From NCBI RefSeq assembly GCF_025630775.1, contig NZ_JAOSZE010000012.1:124001-188000 (forward strand): 64,000 nt of DNA. The letters run 5' to 3'. The DNA is from Actinoplanes sp. KI2 (lineage in GTDB: Bacteria; Actinomycetota; Actinomycetes; Mycobacteriales; Micromonosporaceae). Positions 7,601-15,518 of the stretch are shown piece after piece. Under the pieces are notes generated by a model. It ran no database searches and was not told the origin of the DNA. It saw only the letters and a list, made by a program, of their open reading frames with translations. Every line of letters begins with the position of its first letter. Positions within the stretch are counted from its first letter, which is position 1. A program made the translations under genes and the position numbers.

Positions 7601-9214
7601 ATGCGCATGGCACCCGCAAAACGCCTGCGACGACTGGCGCTCGCCGGCGGCCTGGCCACCGTGGTCGCCGCCGGCCTGTTCGTCACCGTCACGAACGCCG
7701 AGGCGGCCACCGTCTTCAGCGCGGACTTCGAGAGCGGCAGCACCAGCGGCTGGTCGAAGTCCGGCGGCACCTGGTCGATCGTCACCGACGGCAGCCAGGT
7801 CTTCCAGCAGTCCGACTCCGGCAGCGAGCGGGCCCGCGAGTTCGCCGGCGACACGAGCTGGACCAACTACTCCGTCCAGGCCCGGGTCAAGGCCACCTCG
7901 TTCGCCTCCACCGCGGGCGTCGTCGCGCTCACCGCGCGTGCGTCGGGCTCGACCAAGATGTACCGGCTGTCGCTGACCGGCGGCAACAAGGTGCAGCTGG
8001 AGACCATGAACGGCTCGTCGATCACCGTACTCGGATCACTCTCCCAGACGATCTCGACCAGCACCTTCTACACGCTCAAGCTCACCCTCAACGGCAGCAC
8101 GATCAGCGGCACGATCAACGGGACCAGCGTGGGCAGCGCCACCGACACCACGATCAGCGCCGGCCGGATCGGCCTGCTGACCGAACACGCGGCCGGCCGC
8201 TTCGACGACGTCGTCGTGGACAACGGCGGCGGCGGCGGAACCACCTCGTCGCCGACCACCTCGCCCACCACGTCACCGACCACGTCGCCGACCAGCAACC
8301 CGCCCGCGGACAACAGCCTCGTCGGCTGGGCCACCCAGGGTGGCGGCACCACCGGCGGCGCCGGCGGCTCCACGGTCACCGTCACCAGCCTCGCCGACCT
8401 GACCACCCAGGCGAAGGCGACCACCACCCAGACCATCCGGGTCAGCGGGAACTTCAGCTGTTCCGACGACGTGCGGGTGGCCGCCAACAAGACGATCATC
8501 GGGGTCGGCTCGGGCTCCGGCCTCACCGGCTGCGGCCTGAACATGAAGGACGTCAACAACGTCATCGTCCGCAACCTGCAGATCAGCAAGGTCCTCGCGG
8601 GCAACGGCAACGGCGACGCCATCCACGTCGACGGCGGCACCCACATCTGGATCGACCACAACGACCTGTCCAGCGACACCAGCCACGGCACCGACTACTA
8701 CGACGGCCTGCTCGACCTGACCCACGCCGCCGACTACATCACGGTGTCCTGGAACCGGATCCACGACCACATCAAGTGCTCGCTCGTCGGCCACAGCGAC
8801 AGCAACTCCTCCGAGGACACCGGGCACCTGCGCGTCACCTACCACCACAACGCGTTCATCAACTGCGCCGAGCGCAACCCTCGGGTCCGCTTCGCCAACC
8901 CGGTGCACGTGTACAACAACTACTACTACAACGGCCAGACCTTCGATTACAGCTACGCGATCGCCAGCACCGAGAACGCGGGCATCCTGGTCGAGAGCAA
9001 CTACTTCGAGAACATCACCGACCCGGTCCACCTGGGCGAGGGCGACTCCTCGGCCGGCAGCGTGGTGGCCCGCAACAACTACCTGGTCAACTCGGGCACG
9101 GTGCTGACCAGCGGCTCGGTGGCCGCGATCCCCTACTCCTATACGGTCGACACCGCCGCCTCCGTGAAGTCCATCGTCACCGCGGGCGCCGGCACCGGAA
9201 AGATCACCGGCTGA
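7601..9214 (+). CDS. Secreted pectate lyase, PL1 family, with N-terminal LamG-like domain
   Basis: 537 residues. Extracellular eliminative cleavage of polygalacturonate. A Sec signal peptide (residues 1 to about 36, ending NAEA-ATVF) leads to a jelly-roll, LamG-like carbohydrate-binding domain (about 38-207). A Gly run and a Thr/Ser/Pro linker (213-236) follow, then the parallel beta-helix lyase (about 240-537). PL1 hallmarks are present: WIDHNDLS (350-357), VSWNRIHDH (382-390), VTYHHN (412-417) and RNPRVRF (425-431), the last carrying the catalytic arginine. AAGGAG at 7593-7598 supports ATG 7601 or the second ATG at 7607; upstream in-frame codons give no signal peptide. It sits beside the galactan genes and points to use of pectin with galactan side chains. 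Confidence 0.92.
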   Translation: MRMAPAKRLRRLALAGGLATVVAAGLFVTVTNAEAATVFSADFESGSTSGWSKSGGTWSIVTDGSQVFQQSDSGSERAREFAGDTSWTNYSVQARVKATSFASTAGVVALTARASGSTKMYRLSLTGGNKVQLETMNGSSITVLGSLSQTISTSTFYTLKLTLNGSTISGTINGTSVGSATDTTISAGRIGLLTEHAAGRFDDVVVDNGGGGGTTSSPTTSPTTSPTTSPTSNPPADNSLVGWATQGGGTTGGAGGSTVTVTSLADLTTQAKATTTQTIRVSGNFSCSDDVRVAANKTIIGVGSGSGLTGCGLNMKDVNNVIVRNLQISKVLAGNGNGDAIHVDGGTHIWIDHNDLSSDTSHGTDYYDGLLDLTHAADYITVSWNRIHDHIKCSLVGHSDSNSSEDTGHLRVTYHHNAFINCAERNPRVRFANPVHVYNNYYYNGQTFDYSYAIASTENAGILVESNYFENITDPVHLGEGDSSAGSVVARNNYLVNSGTVLTSGSVAAIPYSYTVDTAASVKSIVTAGAGTGKITG

Positions 9215-9228
9215 CCGCCGGAGGAAAC

Positions 9229-9260
9229 GGGGCGCCGGCGATGGCTCCGGCCGGCGCCCC
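9229..9260 (+). terminator. Terminator hairpin after the pectate lyase
   Basis: Perfect 11-bp GC stem GGGGCGCCGGC (9229-9239) / GCCGGCGCCCC (9250-9260) with a 10-base loop, 14 bases after the stop. There is no T-run, as is usual for actinobacterial terminators. Confidence 0.75.
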
Positions 9261-9401
9261 CACCCGCACCGCCGCCACCCCACCCGCACCGCCGGACGCC
9301 CCACCCGCACCGCCGGACGCCCCACCCGCACCGCCGGACGCCCCAGCCCGCGCCGCCGGACGCCCCACCCGCACCGCCGGACGCCCCACCCGCACCGCCG
9401 C
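9261..9401. repeat. 21-bp tandem repeat array (about six copies)
   Basis: Units close to CACCCGCACCGCCGGACGCCC begin at about 9261, 9281, 9302, 9323, 9344 (a variant with one extra base) and from 9366 on. The array lies in the 417-base gap between the convergent pectate lyase and the GH35-GalT gene. A frame through it reads PPAPPDA repeats but lacks a start with a ribosome-binding site, so I treat it as noncoding. An 8-bp repeat (GCGGAGCG) runs from 9594 to 9628 just before the fusion-gene stop. The interval 9402-9593 shows nothing I recognise. Confidence 0.75.
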
Positions 9402-9631
9402 GACGCTCCTCCCCTCAGCTCGGCCAGCTTCGGCTAAGCGCGGCGACATTTCGGGTTTATCGCCCAGCAGGTCGTGCCCGCCGCGCGCCAAGTCACCAAG
9501 ATCGGGCAAGGCGCGGCAACAGCGATGACTTCGCGTCCGCCCCGAACCCCCTTCCTTCAAGATCGCGAGAGGGAGAGTGGGGGCGGGAGCGGCGCGAGCG
9601 GCGGAGCGGCGGAGCGGCGGAGCGGCGGGAG

Positions 9632-12600
9632 TCAGGCCAGGGAGCGTAGGCGGGCGGCGACTGTTTCGGGGCGGGTGTCGTTGATCCAGGCGGCCATTGC
9701 GGACTCGACGCCGGCCAGGTGCTTCAGTTTTGCGGGGGTGCGCAGGATCGAGAAGACCTGCAGGTGCAGGCGGAACAGGTCACGGGAGGCGTGGGCCGGG
9801 GCCTGGAAGACACCCGAGATGTACGGCATCTCGACGCCCGGGAAGTAGCGGTCGAGGCGGCCCAGCAGGTCCAGATAGATCAGGGCCAGGTCGTCGCGCT
9901 CGGCCGAGGTCAGCGCCGGCAGGTCGGGTACGTCCCGGTGCGGGGCCAGGTGCACCTCGAGTGGCCAGCGGGCGGCGGCCGGCACGTAGGCGGTCCAGTG
10001 CGCGGAGGTCGCCACGATCCGGGTGCCGGCCCGCCGTTCGGCGTCCAGGATGTCGCCGAAGAGGTTGCCGCCGGGGTGCGCGGACGCCATCTCGATCATG
10101 CGGGCGGCCTTCGGCGGCACGAACGGGAAGGCGTAGATCTGCCCGTGCGGGTGCGGCAGCGTCACGCCGATCTCGCGGCCCCGGTTCTCGAACGGGAACA
10201 CGTACTCGACGTCGGGTGACGCGTTCAGCACGGCGGTCCGGTCGGCCCAGGCCTCGATCACGGTGCGGGCGCGGTGCGGGGTCAGGCTGCCGAACGACCC
10301 CTGCGGCGCCGACGAGAAGACCACGACCTCGGTACGCCCGGCGGCCGGCCGGACCGGCCACAGGGGATCGCCGTCGACCAGGTCCGGCGAGCCCCCGGCA
10401 CGCGGCGAGAAGGACGGGAAGCGGTTCTCGAAGACCACCACGTCGTACGCGGGCTCGGCGATCTCGGTCGGGAAGCCGCCGGGGGCGGTGGGCGCCAGCG
10501 GGTCCTGGTCGGGGGGCGGGAGGAAGGTGCGGTCGTTGCGGTGCGCGGCGATCGTGACCCATTCGCCGGTGAGCGGGTCGCGGCGCATCTCCGGGGCGGC
10601 CGCGGCCGGGGGCAGGGAGCGCAGGTCGACGGCCTCGCGGTCGCGGAACGGCGGCGTGTCGTCGAAGTAGACGATCTCGCGGCCGTCGGGCATGCGGCGC
10701 GCGGAGCGGCGTACGGGATGAGGTTCCCGCCAGACCGCGCGGCCGCGGAGCCGGACGGAGTCGATCGCCAGCAGTTGGCCGTCGGCCGTCGCGAGGCGGT
10801 CGCGGGCGTCCGGCGGAAGCGCGATCGTCGAGCCGGCGGCCAGCGGCAGCAGGTGCAGGGTGAGGGTGACGCCGGGGCGCACGCCGGCGTCGCGAAGGTT
10901 GACGATCCACTCGGAGCCGTCCCAGAAGCGGTCGGTGACCGGGCGGCCGTCGACCCGCAGCTGGCCGACGTCGCCGGCCCAGCGCAGGTGCAGGAACGCG
11001 TCGACCGAGCCGTCGGCGGCCCAGGACGGCAACGGGACCTGGTAGACGGCGGCGAGCTCGTCGAAGGCCGCCGGGGAGGGCGCCGACTGCCGGCCGTCGA
11101 ACTTGCCGTACGCGACGGGGACGGCCGTCCCGGCGGGCCGAACCCCGATGACCGACAAATCCGATTTGTGGACGCGGTCGGCGGGAGGAGCCGCCTCCAG
11201 CGTGAGCTGACGGAAGCCTCGTACGGCCGGGTCGTAGACCTGCACCCGCGGCCCGGACGACTCGATCCGACCGGAGGGACCCCAGGCGAGCTCGTCCGGG
11301 GAGAGCAACAGGCGCCGCTCCGGACCGTCCGGGCAGACCCAGATCTCGGCGGCGACGGCGGCCGGCAGGACCAGCAGGTCGAGCTCGCCGCCGCCCGGCC
11401 GGAGCCGGACCGGCGTCAGGCCCGGCTCGACGGTGGCGACGCAGCCGCCGACCGAGTACGAGGCCTCGATGCCGGCCTCCGCGACCAGCACCAGCGTGGG
11501 CACCTCGCCCGGCAGCACGGTCAGCGCCGACGCGGTCGCCCAGTCGAGCCGCACCCCGCCCAGGGACAACCGCAGCGGCCACCGGGCGAGGGTCCCGGGC
11601 GGAATGTCGACGGGCGCAGCCGGCAGCTCCACCGTCGACGAGTCGAGCCGGACCGAGAACCGTGCACCCCGGTAGACCGGCAGCGGCACGTGCGGCTGAT
11701 GCCAGGCGATGAACAGGAACCCGCTGTTCCCGTCGCTGCGCAGCGCCCACCGCAGCGTCTGCGCGTCCTCGACCCCGCTCGGCCGGACGAACGGCAGGCT
11801 GGACGGCATCTCGGCCAGCGACGACCCGAACGCCGCCAGGAACGCGTGCTGCGACCGCAGCGCCGCGTGGCTCCCGGCCGGCACCCCCGCCTCGCCCACC
11901 GGCGCGTGGAAGTCATATCCCAGGCGGGGCATGTCGTTGGGATAGCCGGTCGCGTGCGACTCCTGCGTTCCCTGCTCGCCCGGCGGGTTCGTCCCGCCGG
12001 CGTACATGTAGTAGCCCTGCCAGGCCGACCCGTTCCCGATCTTGCAATGCGCGATGGCCGCGATGTCGAGCGCCGCCGGCCGGGGCCGGCGGTGGTAGGC
12101 GGTGGCCATGCCGCCGCCGAGCTCGCAGGTCGCGGGCGGGAAGAGCTCCGAGGGGGTACGCGGATGCGACCGGTCCGCGCGCATCCCCTGGAGCTGGAGG
12201 CGCCGCAGGTCGGCCCCGATCCCGGGGTCGTCCCAGACGTGCGAGAAGAAGTAGTGGTCGCGGAAGGTCGGGTCCCACGGCGCGTCGGCGTCGACCCAGA
12301 AGCCGTCGCCGTACCCGCCGTAGAGCGGCAGCACCTCCTCGGCCGGCAGATCGGCGCTGCCCCAGGCGGTCGCGGTCCACAGTGGCGCGGACATCCCGGC
12401 CTCGCGGGCGAGCCGCTTGAGCGTGACGAGGTGCCCCGGCTGGTCGTAGAGCTCGTTCTCCAGCTGGATGCCGAGCCCCTGGCGCCCGTCGAGGTGCTGC
12501 GCGATCTGCCCGAACCACTCCCGGACCAGGGAAAGGTAGCCCGGGTCGTCGGTGCGGTGGCGCACCGGAGCCTGCTGGACCCAGTCGGGGAAGCCGCCGT

Positions 12601-12976
12601 TGCGCGACTCACCGTGGCACCACGGCCCGATCCGCAGGATCACGTCGAAGCCCTCGGCGACCGCGAGGTCGAAGAACGCGGCCAGGTCGAGGTTCCCGTC
12701 GAAGCGCGGCTCGCCGCGGTGCTCGACGTGATGCAGCCAGAACACGTAGCTGGACACCACGGTGACGCCGCCGGAGCGCAGCTGCCGCAGCCGCTCCCGC
12801 CAGCGGGCCCGCGGGATCCGGCTGTAGTGCATCTCGCCGGAGACCGGGATGACCGGCACCCCGTGGCGGGTCAGGTAGCGGCTGGTGAGCGAGACACCGG
12901 GCCGCGCGTCCTCGTCGTTGCTCATCGCGGGCCGGCGCAGGGGCGACGACCAGTCATGGTGGGCGACGTTCAGCAC
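9632..12976 (-). CDS. Fusion protein: GH35 beta-galactosidase joined to galactose-1-phosphate uridylyltransferase (GalT-like)
   Basis: 1114 residues in one uninterrupted frame. Residues about 25-750 are a GH35 beta-galactosidase: HYSRIPRARW near the start, the acid/base in IQLENE (E175) and a likely nucleophile in CELGGGM (E285). Residues from about 755 are a complete GalT-like module, starting near RRMPDGREIVYFDD (M762) and containing the catalytic HPHGQ with nucleophile H944. The GalT zinc ligands are missing: the family CxxC reads DPLAP (825-829) and the usual His in the FSPDH segment is absent (FSSAPQG). No signal peptide, so it is cytosolic. GTG 12976 has AGGAG five bases upstream. It diverges from a sugar importer and would release galactose from imported oligosaccharides. 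A sequencing indel joining two genes is the alternative, but both modules look whole. Confidence 0.85.
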   Translation of the reverse strand: MLNVAHHDWSSPLRRPAMSNDEDARPGVSLTSRYLTRHGVPVIPVSGEMHYSRIPRARWRERLRQLRSGGVTVVSSYVFWLHHVEHRGEPRFDGNLDLAAFFDLAVAEGFDVILRIGPWCHGESRNGGFPDWVQQAPVRHRTDDPGYLSLVREWFGQIAQHLDGRQGLGIQLENELYDQPGHLVTLKRLAREAGMSAPLWTATAWGSADLPAEEVLPLYGGYGDGFWVDADAPWDPTFRDHYFFSHVWDDPGIGADLRRLQLQGMRADRSHPRTPSELFPPATCELGGGMATAYHRRPRPAALDIAAIAHCKIGNGSAWQGYYMYAGGTNPPGEQGTQESHATGYPNDMPRLGYDFHAPVGEAGVPAGSHAALRSQHAFLAAFGSSLAEMPSSLPFVRPSGVEDAQTLRWALRSDGNSGFLFIAWHQPHVPLPVYRGARFSVRLDSSTVELPAAPVDIPPGTLARWPLRLSLGGVRLDWATASALTVLPGEVPTLVLVAEAGIEASYSVGGCVATVEPGLTPVRLRPGGGELDLLVLPAAVAAEIWVCPDGPERRLLLSPDELAWGPSGRIESSGPRVQVYDPAVRGFRQLTLEAAPPADRVHKSDLSVIGVRPAGTAVPVAYGKFDGRQSAPSPAAFDELAAVYQVPLPSWAADGSVDAFLHLRWAGDVGQLRVDGRPVTDRFWDGSEWIVNLRDAGVRPGVTLTLHLLPLAAGSTIALPPDARDRLATADGQLLAIDSVRLRGRAVWREPHPVRRSARRMPDGREIVYFDDTPPFRDREAVDLRSLPPAAAAPEMRRDPLTGEWVTIAAHRNDRTFLPPPDQDPLAPTAPGGFPTEIAEPAYDVVVFENRFPSFSPRAGGSPDLVDGDPLWPVRPAAGRTEVVVFSSAPQGSFGSLTPHRARTVIEAWADRTAVLNASPDVEYVFPFENRGREIGVTLPHPHGQIYAFPFVPPKAARMIEMASAHPGGNLFGDILDAERRAGTRIVATSAHWTAYVPAAARWPLEVHLAPHRDVPDLPALTSAERDDLALIYLDLLGRLDRYFPGVEMPYISGVFQAPAHASRDLFRLHLQVFSILRTPAKLKHLAGVESAMAAWINDTRPETVAARLRSLA

Positions 12977-13004
12977 GGTGACTCCTCGGTTGCGCGACGA
13001 GCGA

Positions 13005-13020
13005 CTGTAACCGGTCACAG
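13005..13020. promoter_or_regulatory. LacI-type operator site 1
   Basis: CTGTAACCGGTCACAG, an imperfect palindrome centred on ACCGGT. It is identical to the site at 13095-13110 and lies 29 bases before the GTG of the GH35-GalT gene, where a bound repressor would block it. The likely binder is the LacI protein encoded at 16427. Confidence 0.75.
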
Positions 13021-13069
13021 GCGCCTGGCTCCGCACGATACAGGCTGTTAACCGCCGCGACGCAAGGGC

Positions 13070-13110
13070 TTGACAATTTCCAGGCCGGGCAGCACTGTAA
13101 CCGGTCACAG
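13070..13110 (+). promoter_or_regulatory. Importer promoter with LacI-type operator site 2
   Basis: A consensus -35 box TTGACA is at 13070-13075. The -10 region 17-18 bases on is covered by CTGTAACCGGTCACAG (13095-13110), the exact copy of site 1, 90 bases away. Overlap with the -10 region is the classic repressor position. The 90-bp spacing would also allow a loop between sites. A third, half-like sequence CTGTTAACCG lies at 13045-13054. Confidence 0.7.
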
Positions 13111-13190
13111 GTCCTGTTCGGTGACGCACGTCTCCCCCGGCAGCGACCGCGGCCGCATCCCTCCCGCGGCCGTCCGATCGAGGAGGATCC

Positions 13191-14507
13191 ATGAAGAAGA
13201 CATTCCTGCCGCTCGCCGGGGTTCTGACGGCGGCGCTGATGATGACCACCGCCTGCTCCGGCTCCGACGACAACGCCTCCTCCGGCAGCAGCGCCAAGCC
13301 GGCCGAGAAGGTCGAGCTGACCTACTGGACCTGGGCGCCCAACATGGACAAGGTCGTCGAGGGCTGGAACACCGCGCACCCCGACATCCACGTGACCGTC
13401 AACAAGCAGGACGGCGGCGACCCGGCCGTCACCAAGCTGCTCACCGCGATCAAGGCCGGCAGCGGCGCCCCCGACATCATGCAGGCCGAGTACCAGAAGA
13501 TCCCCACCCTGGTCTCGGCGAACGCGGTCGCCGACATCAGCAAGGAGTCCGGCGGCCTCAAGGCGAAGTTCCCCGACTCCGCCTGGAACGCGGTCACCCT
13601 GGGCTCCGAGGCGCTGTACGGCGTACCGCAGGACTCCGGCCCGATGATGTTCTACTACCGCACCGACGTCTTCCAGAAGCTCGGCCTCCAGGCGCCGAAG
13701 ACCTGGGACGACTACGCCGCGGCCGCCCGGAAGATCCACGCCGCGAACGCCAAGCAGTACCTCGGCACCTTCTCGGCCACCGACGCGGGCTGGTTCGCCG
13801 GCCTCTCCCAGCAGGCCGGCGCGTCCTGGTGGGGCATCAACGGCGACACCTGGTCGGTCGCGATCAACGACCCGAACACGCAGAAGGTCGCCAATTACTG
13901 GGGCGGCCTGGTGCAGGAGGGCGTCATCGACAACAAGCCGATGTACACGCCCGAGTGGAACGCCGCCCTCAACGACGGCACCCAGGTCGGCTGGGTCAGC
14001 TCGGTGTGGGGGCCGGGCGTGCTCGAGGGCAGCGCCAAGAACACCAAGGGCAAGTGGAAGGCGGCCCTGATGCCGCAGTGGGACGCCGCGAGCCCGGCCA
14101 ACGGCAACTGGGGCGGGTCGGCCACCAGCGTCACCACGCAGAGCAAGCACAAGGCCGAGGCGGCCCAGTTCATCGCCTGGCTCAACACCGACCCGGCGGG
14201 CATCCAGGCGCTGGTCACCCAGGCCAACGTCTACCCGGCCAGCGTCGACTCCTCGGCCGCGCTGACCTCGCCGCCGGCCTTCCTCGCCGACCAGACCGAC
14301 TTCTACTCGATCGCCGCCGAGTCCGCGAAGATCACCAAGCCGTTCACCTACGGGCCGAACGTCAACGTCGCGTACTCCAGCTACAACGACGCGTTCGGCA
14401 AGGCCGCGCAGTCCAAGAAGGCGGCGGACTTCCCCGCGGCGCTGGTCACCATGCAGAAGACCACGGTCGACGACATGAAGAACACCGGCTTCAAGGTCGC
14501 CGGCTGA
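13191..14507 (+). CDS. Sugar ABC transporter substrate-binding lipoprotein
   Basis: 438 residues. Extracytoplasmic solute-binding protein of the carbohydrate (family 1) class that hands ligand to the two permeases downstream. A lipoprotein signal peptide ends in MTTAC with C22 as the lipidated residue, followed by a Ser/Asp/Gly linker. Conserved segments of the family are visible (YWTWAPNMD, GAPDIMQAEYQ, PQDSGPMMFYYRTD). AGGAGG at 13181-13186 fixes ATG 13191. Given the linked GH53 endo-galactanase and GH35 enzyme, beta-1,4-galacto-oligosaccharides are the likely ligand; that is inferred from context. Expression should be controlled by the operator upstream. A strong hairpin follows the stop. 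Confidence 0.9.
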   Translation: MKKTFLPLAGVLTAALMMTTACSGSDDNASSGSSAKPAEKVELTYWTWAPNMDKVVEGWNTAHPDIHVTVNKQDGGDPAVTKLLTAIKAGSGAPDIMQAEYQKIPTLVSANAVADISKESGGLKAKFPDSAWNAVTLGSEALYGVPQDSGPMMFYYRTDVFQKLGLQAPKTWDDYAAAARKIHAANAKQYLGTFSATDAGWFAGLSQQAGASWWGINGDTWSVAINDPNTQKVANYWGGLVQEGVIDNKPMYTPEWNAALNDGTQVGWVSSVWGPGVLEGSAKNTKGKWKAALMPQWDAASPANGNWGGSATSVTTQSKHKAEAAQFIAWLNTDPAGIQALVTQANVYPASVDSSAALTSPPAFLADQTDFYSIAAESAKITKPFTYGPNVNVAYSSYNDAFGKAAQSKKAADFPAALVTMQKTTVDDMKNTGFKVAG

Positions 14508-14518
14508 TCTGACCCACC

Positions 14519-14544
14519 GGGGGCGCGGCCCGCGCCGCGCCCCC
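14519..14544 (+). terminator. Intra-operon hairpin between binding-protein and permease genes
   Basis: Perfect 11-bp stem GGGGGCGCGGC (14519-14529) / GCCGCGCCCCC (14534-14544) with loop CCGC. Its position inside the operon suggests partial termination or 3' mRNA protection, which would raise the binding protein above the permeases. Confidence 0.7.
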
Positions 14545-14569
14545 ACGTTCCGGACGGAAGGTGACGGCT

Positions 14570-15517
14570 TTGACGGTGTTTCCCACTTCCACGCGTACGC
14601 CTCGCGTCGAGTCCCGCGGTGGCCGGAAGGCCGGGGCGCCGTACCTGTTCCTGGCGCCGGCGCTGGTCCTGTTCGGTCTGTTCCTCCTCGCGCCGATCCT
14701 CTACTCGGCGTACCTGAGCCTGCGCCGCACGAAGGTCACCGGCCTGGGCCTGGGCGCGGGTTCCCGGCACGAGGTGTGGGCCGGCCTGAGCAACTACGTG
14801 CGCTCGCTGACCGACCCGGACTTCCTGCCCAGCGTCCAGCGCGTCCTCGCGTACGGGATGATCGTCGTGCCCACCATGCTCGGCCTGGCGTTGTTGATGG
14901 CCCTGCTGCTGGACGCCGGCCGCACCCGGGTCGGCACGTTCGCCCGGACCGCGATCTTCCTGCCGTACGCGGTGCCCGCCGTGGTGGCCTCGCTGCTGTG
15001 GGGCTTCCTCTACCTGCCCCGGGTCAGCCCGCTCAGCGACGCGGTCACCCATCTCGGGATCACCCCGCCCGACCTGCTCTCCGACTCCTGGGTGTTGTAC
15101 GCGGTGGCGAACATCGCGGTGTGGGGCGGCACCGGCTTCAACATGATCGTGCCGTACACCGCGCTGCGGGCCATCCCGACCGACCTGTTCGAGGCGGCCC
15201 GGCTGGACGGCGCGTCGGACGTCCAGATCGCCGTCCGCATCAAGATCCCGATCGTGCTGCCGTCGCTGATCATGACGTTCGTCTTCTCGCTGATCGCCAC
15301 CCTGCAGGTCTTCGCCGAGCCGATGACGCTGCGGCCGCTGAGCAACACCATCTCGACCACCTGGACCCCGCTGATGAAGGTGTACCGGGACGCCTTCACC
15401 CGCAACGACGTCTACTCGGCGGCGGCCACCTCGGTGGTCATCGCGCTGGCCACCTTCGTCCTGTCCTTCGGGTTCCTCAAGCTCGTCGGGAACCGGGCCT
15501 TCAACCAGGAGGACTGA
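14570..15517 (+). CDS. Sugar ABC transporter permease (MalF-like)
   Basis: About 315 residues with six predicted transmembrane helices, the first at APYLFLAPALVLFGLFLL. The cytoplasmic EAA loop that contacts the ATPase is present (EAARLDGASDVQIAVRIKIP). GGAAGG at 14557-14562 is spaced for TTG 14570; GTG 14561 (three codons longer) and GTG 14576 are alternatives. Partner of the next permease; together they form the translocation channel for the galacto-oligosaccharide importer. No ATPase gene is in this operon, so a shared MsiK-type ATPase encoded elsewhere is probably used, as is usual for actinobacterial sugar importers of this class. Confidence 0.9.
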   Translation: MTVFPTSTRTPRVESRGGRKAGAPYLFLAPALVLFGLFLLAPILYSAYLSLRRTKVTGLGLGAGSRHEVWAGLSNYVRSLTDPDFLPSVQRVLAYGMIVVPTMLGLALLMALLLDAGRTRVGTFARTAIFLPYAVPAVVASLLWGFLYLPRVSPLSDAVTHLGITPPDLLSDSWVLYAVANIAVWGGTGFNMIVPYTALRAIPTDLFEAARLDGASDVQIAVRIKIPIVLPSLIMTFVFSLIATLQVFAEPMTLRPLSNTISTTWTPLMKVYRDAFTRNDVYSAAATSVVIALATFVLSFGFLKLVGNRAFNQED

Positions 15518-15518
15518 C

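Noticed and set aside
9261..9401. CRISPR-like array
   Set aside because: The 21-bp units are contiguous with no spacers, so this is a simple tandem repeat.
9402..9593. Possible small gene in the convergent gap
   Set aside because: Frames here lack a start with a ribosome-binding site and have no recognisable composition.
10680..10760. Two separate genes (GH35 and GalT) joined by a sequencing error
   Set aside because: Both modules are complete on either side of the junction and the frame is continuous; kept as an alternative to test, not as the main call.
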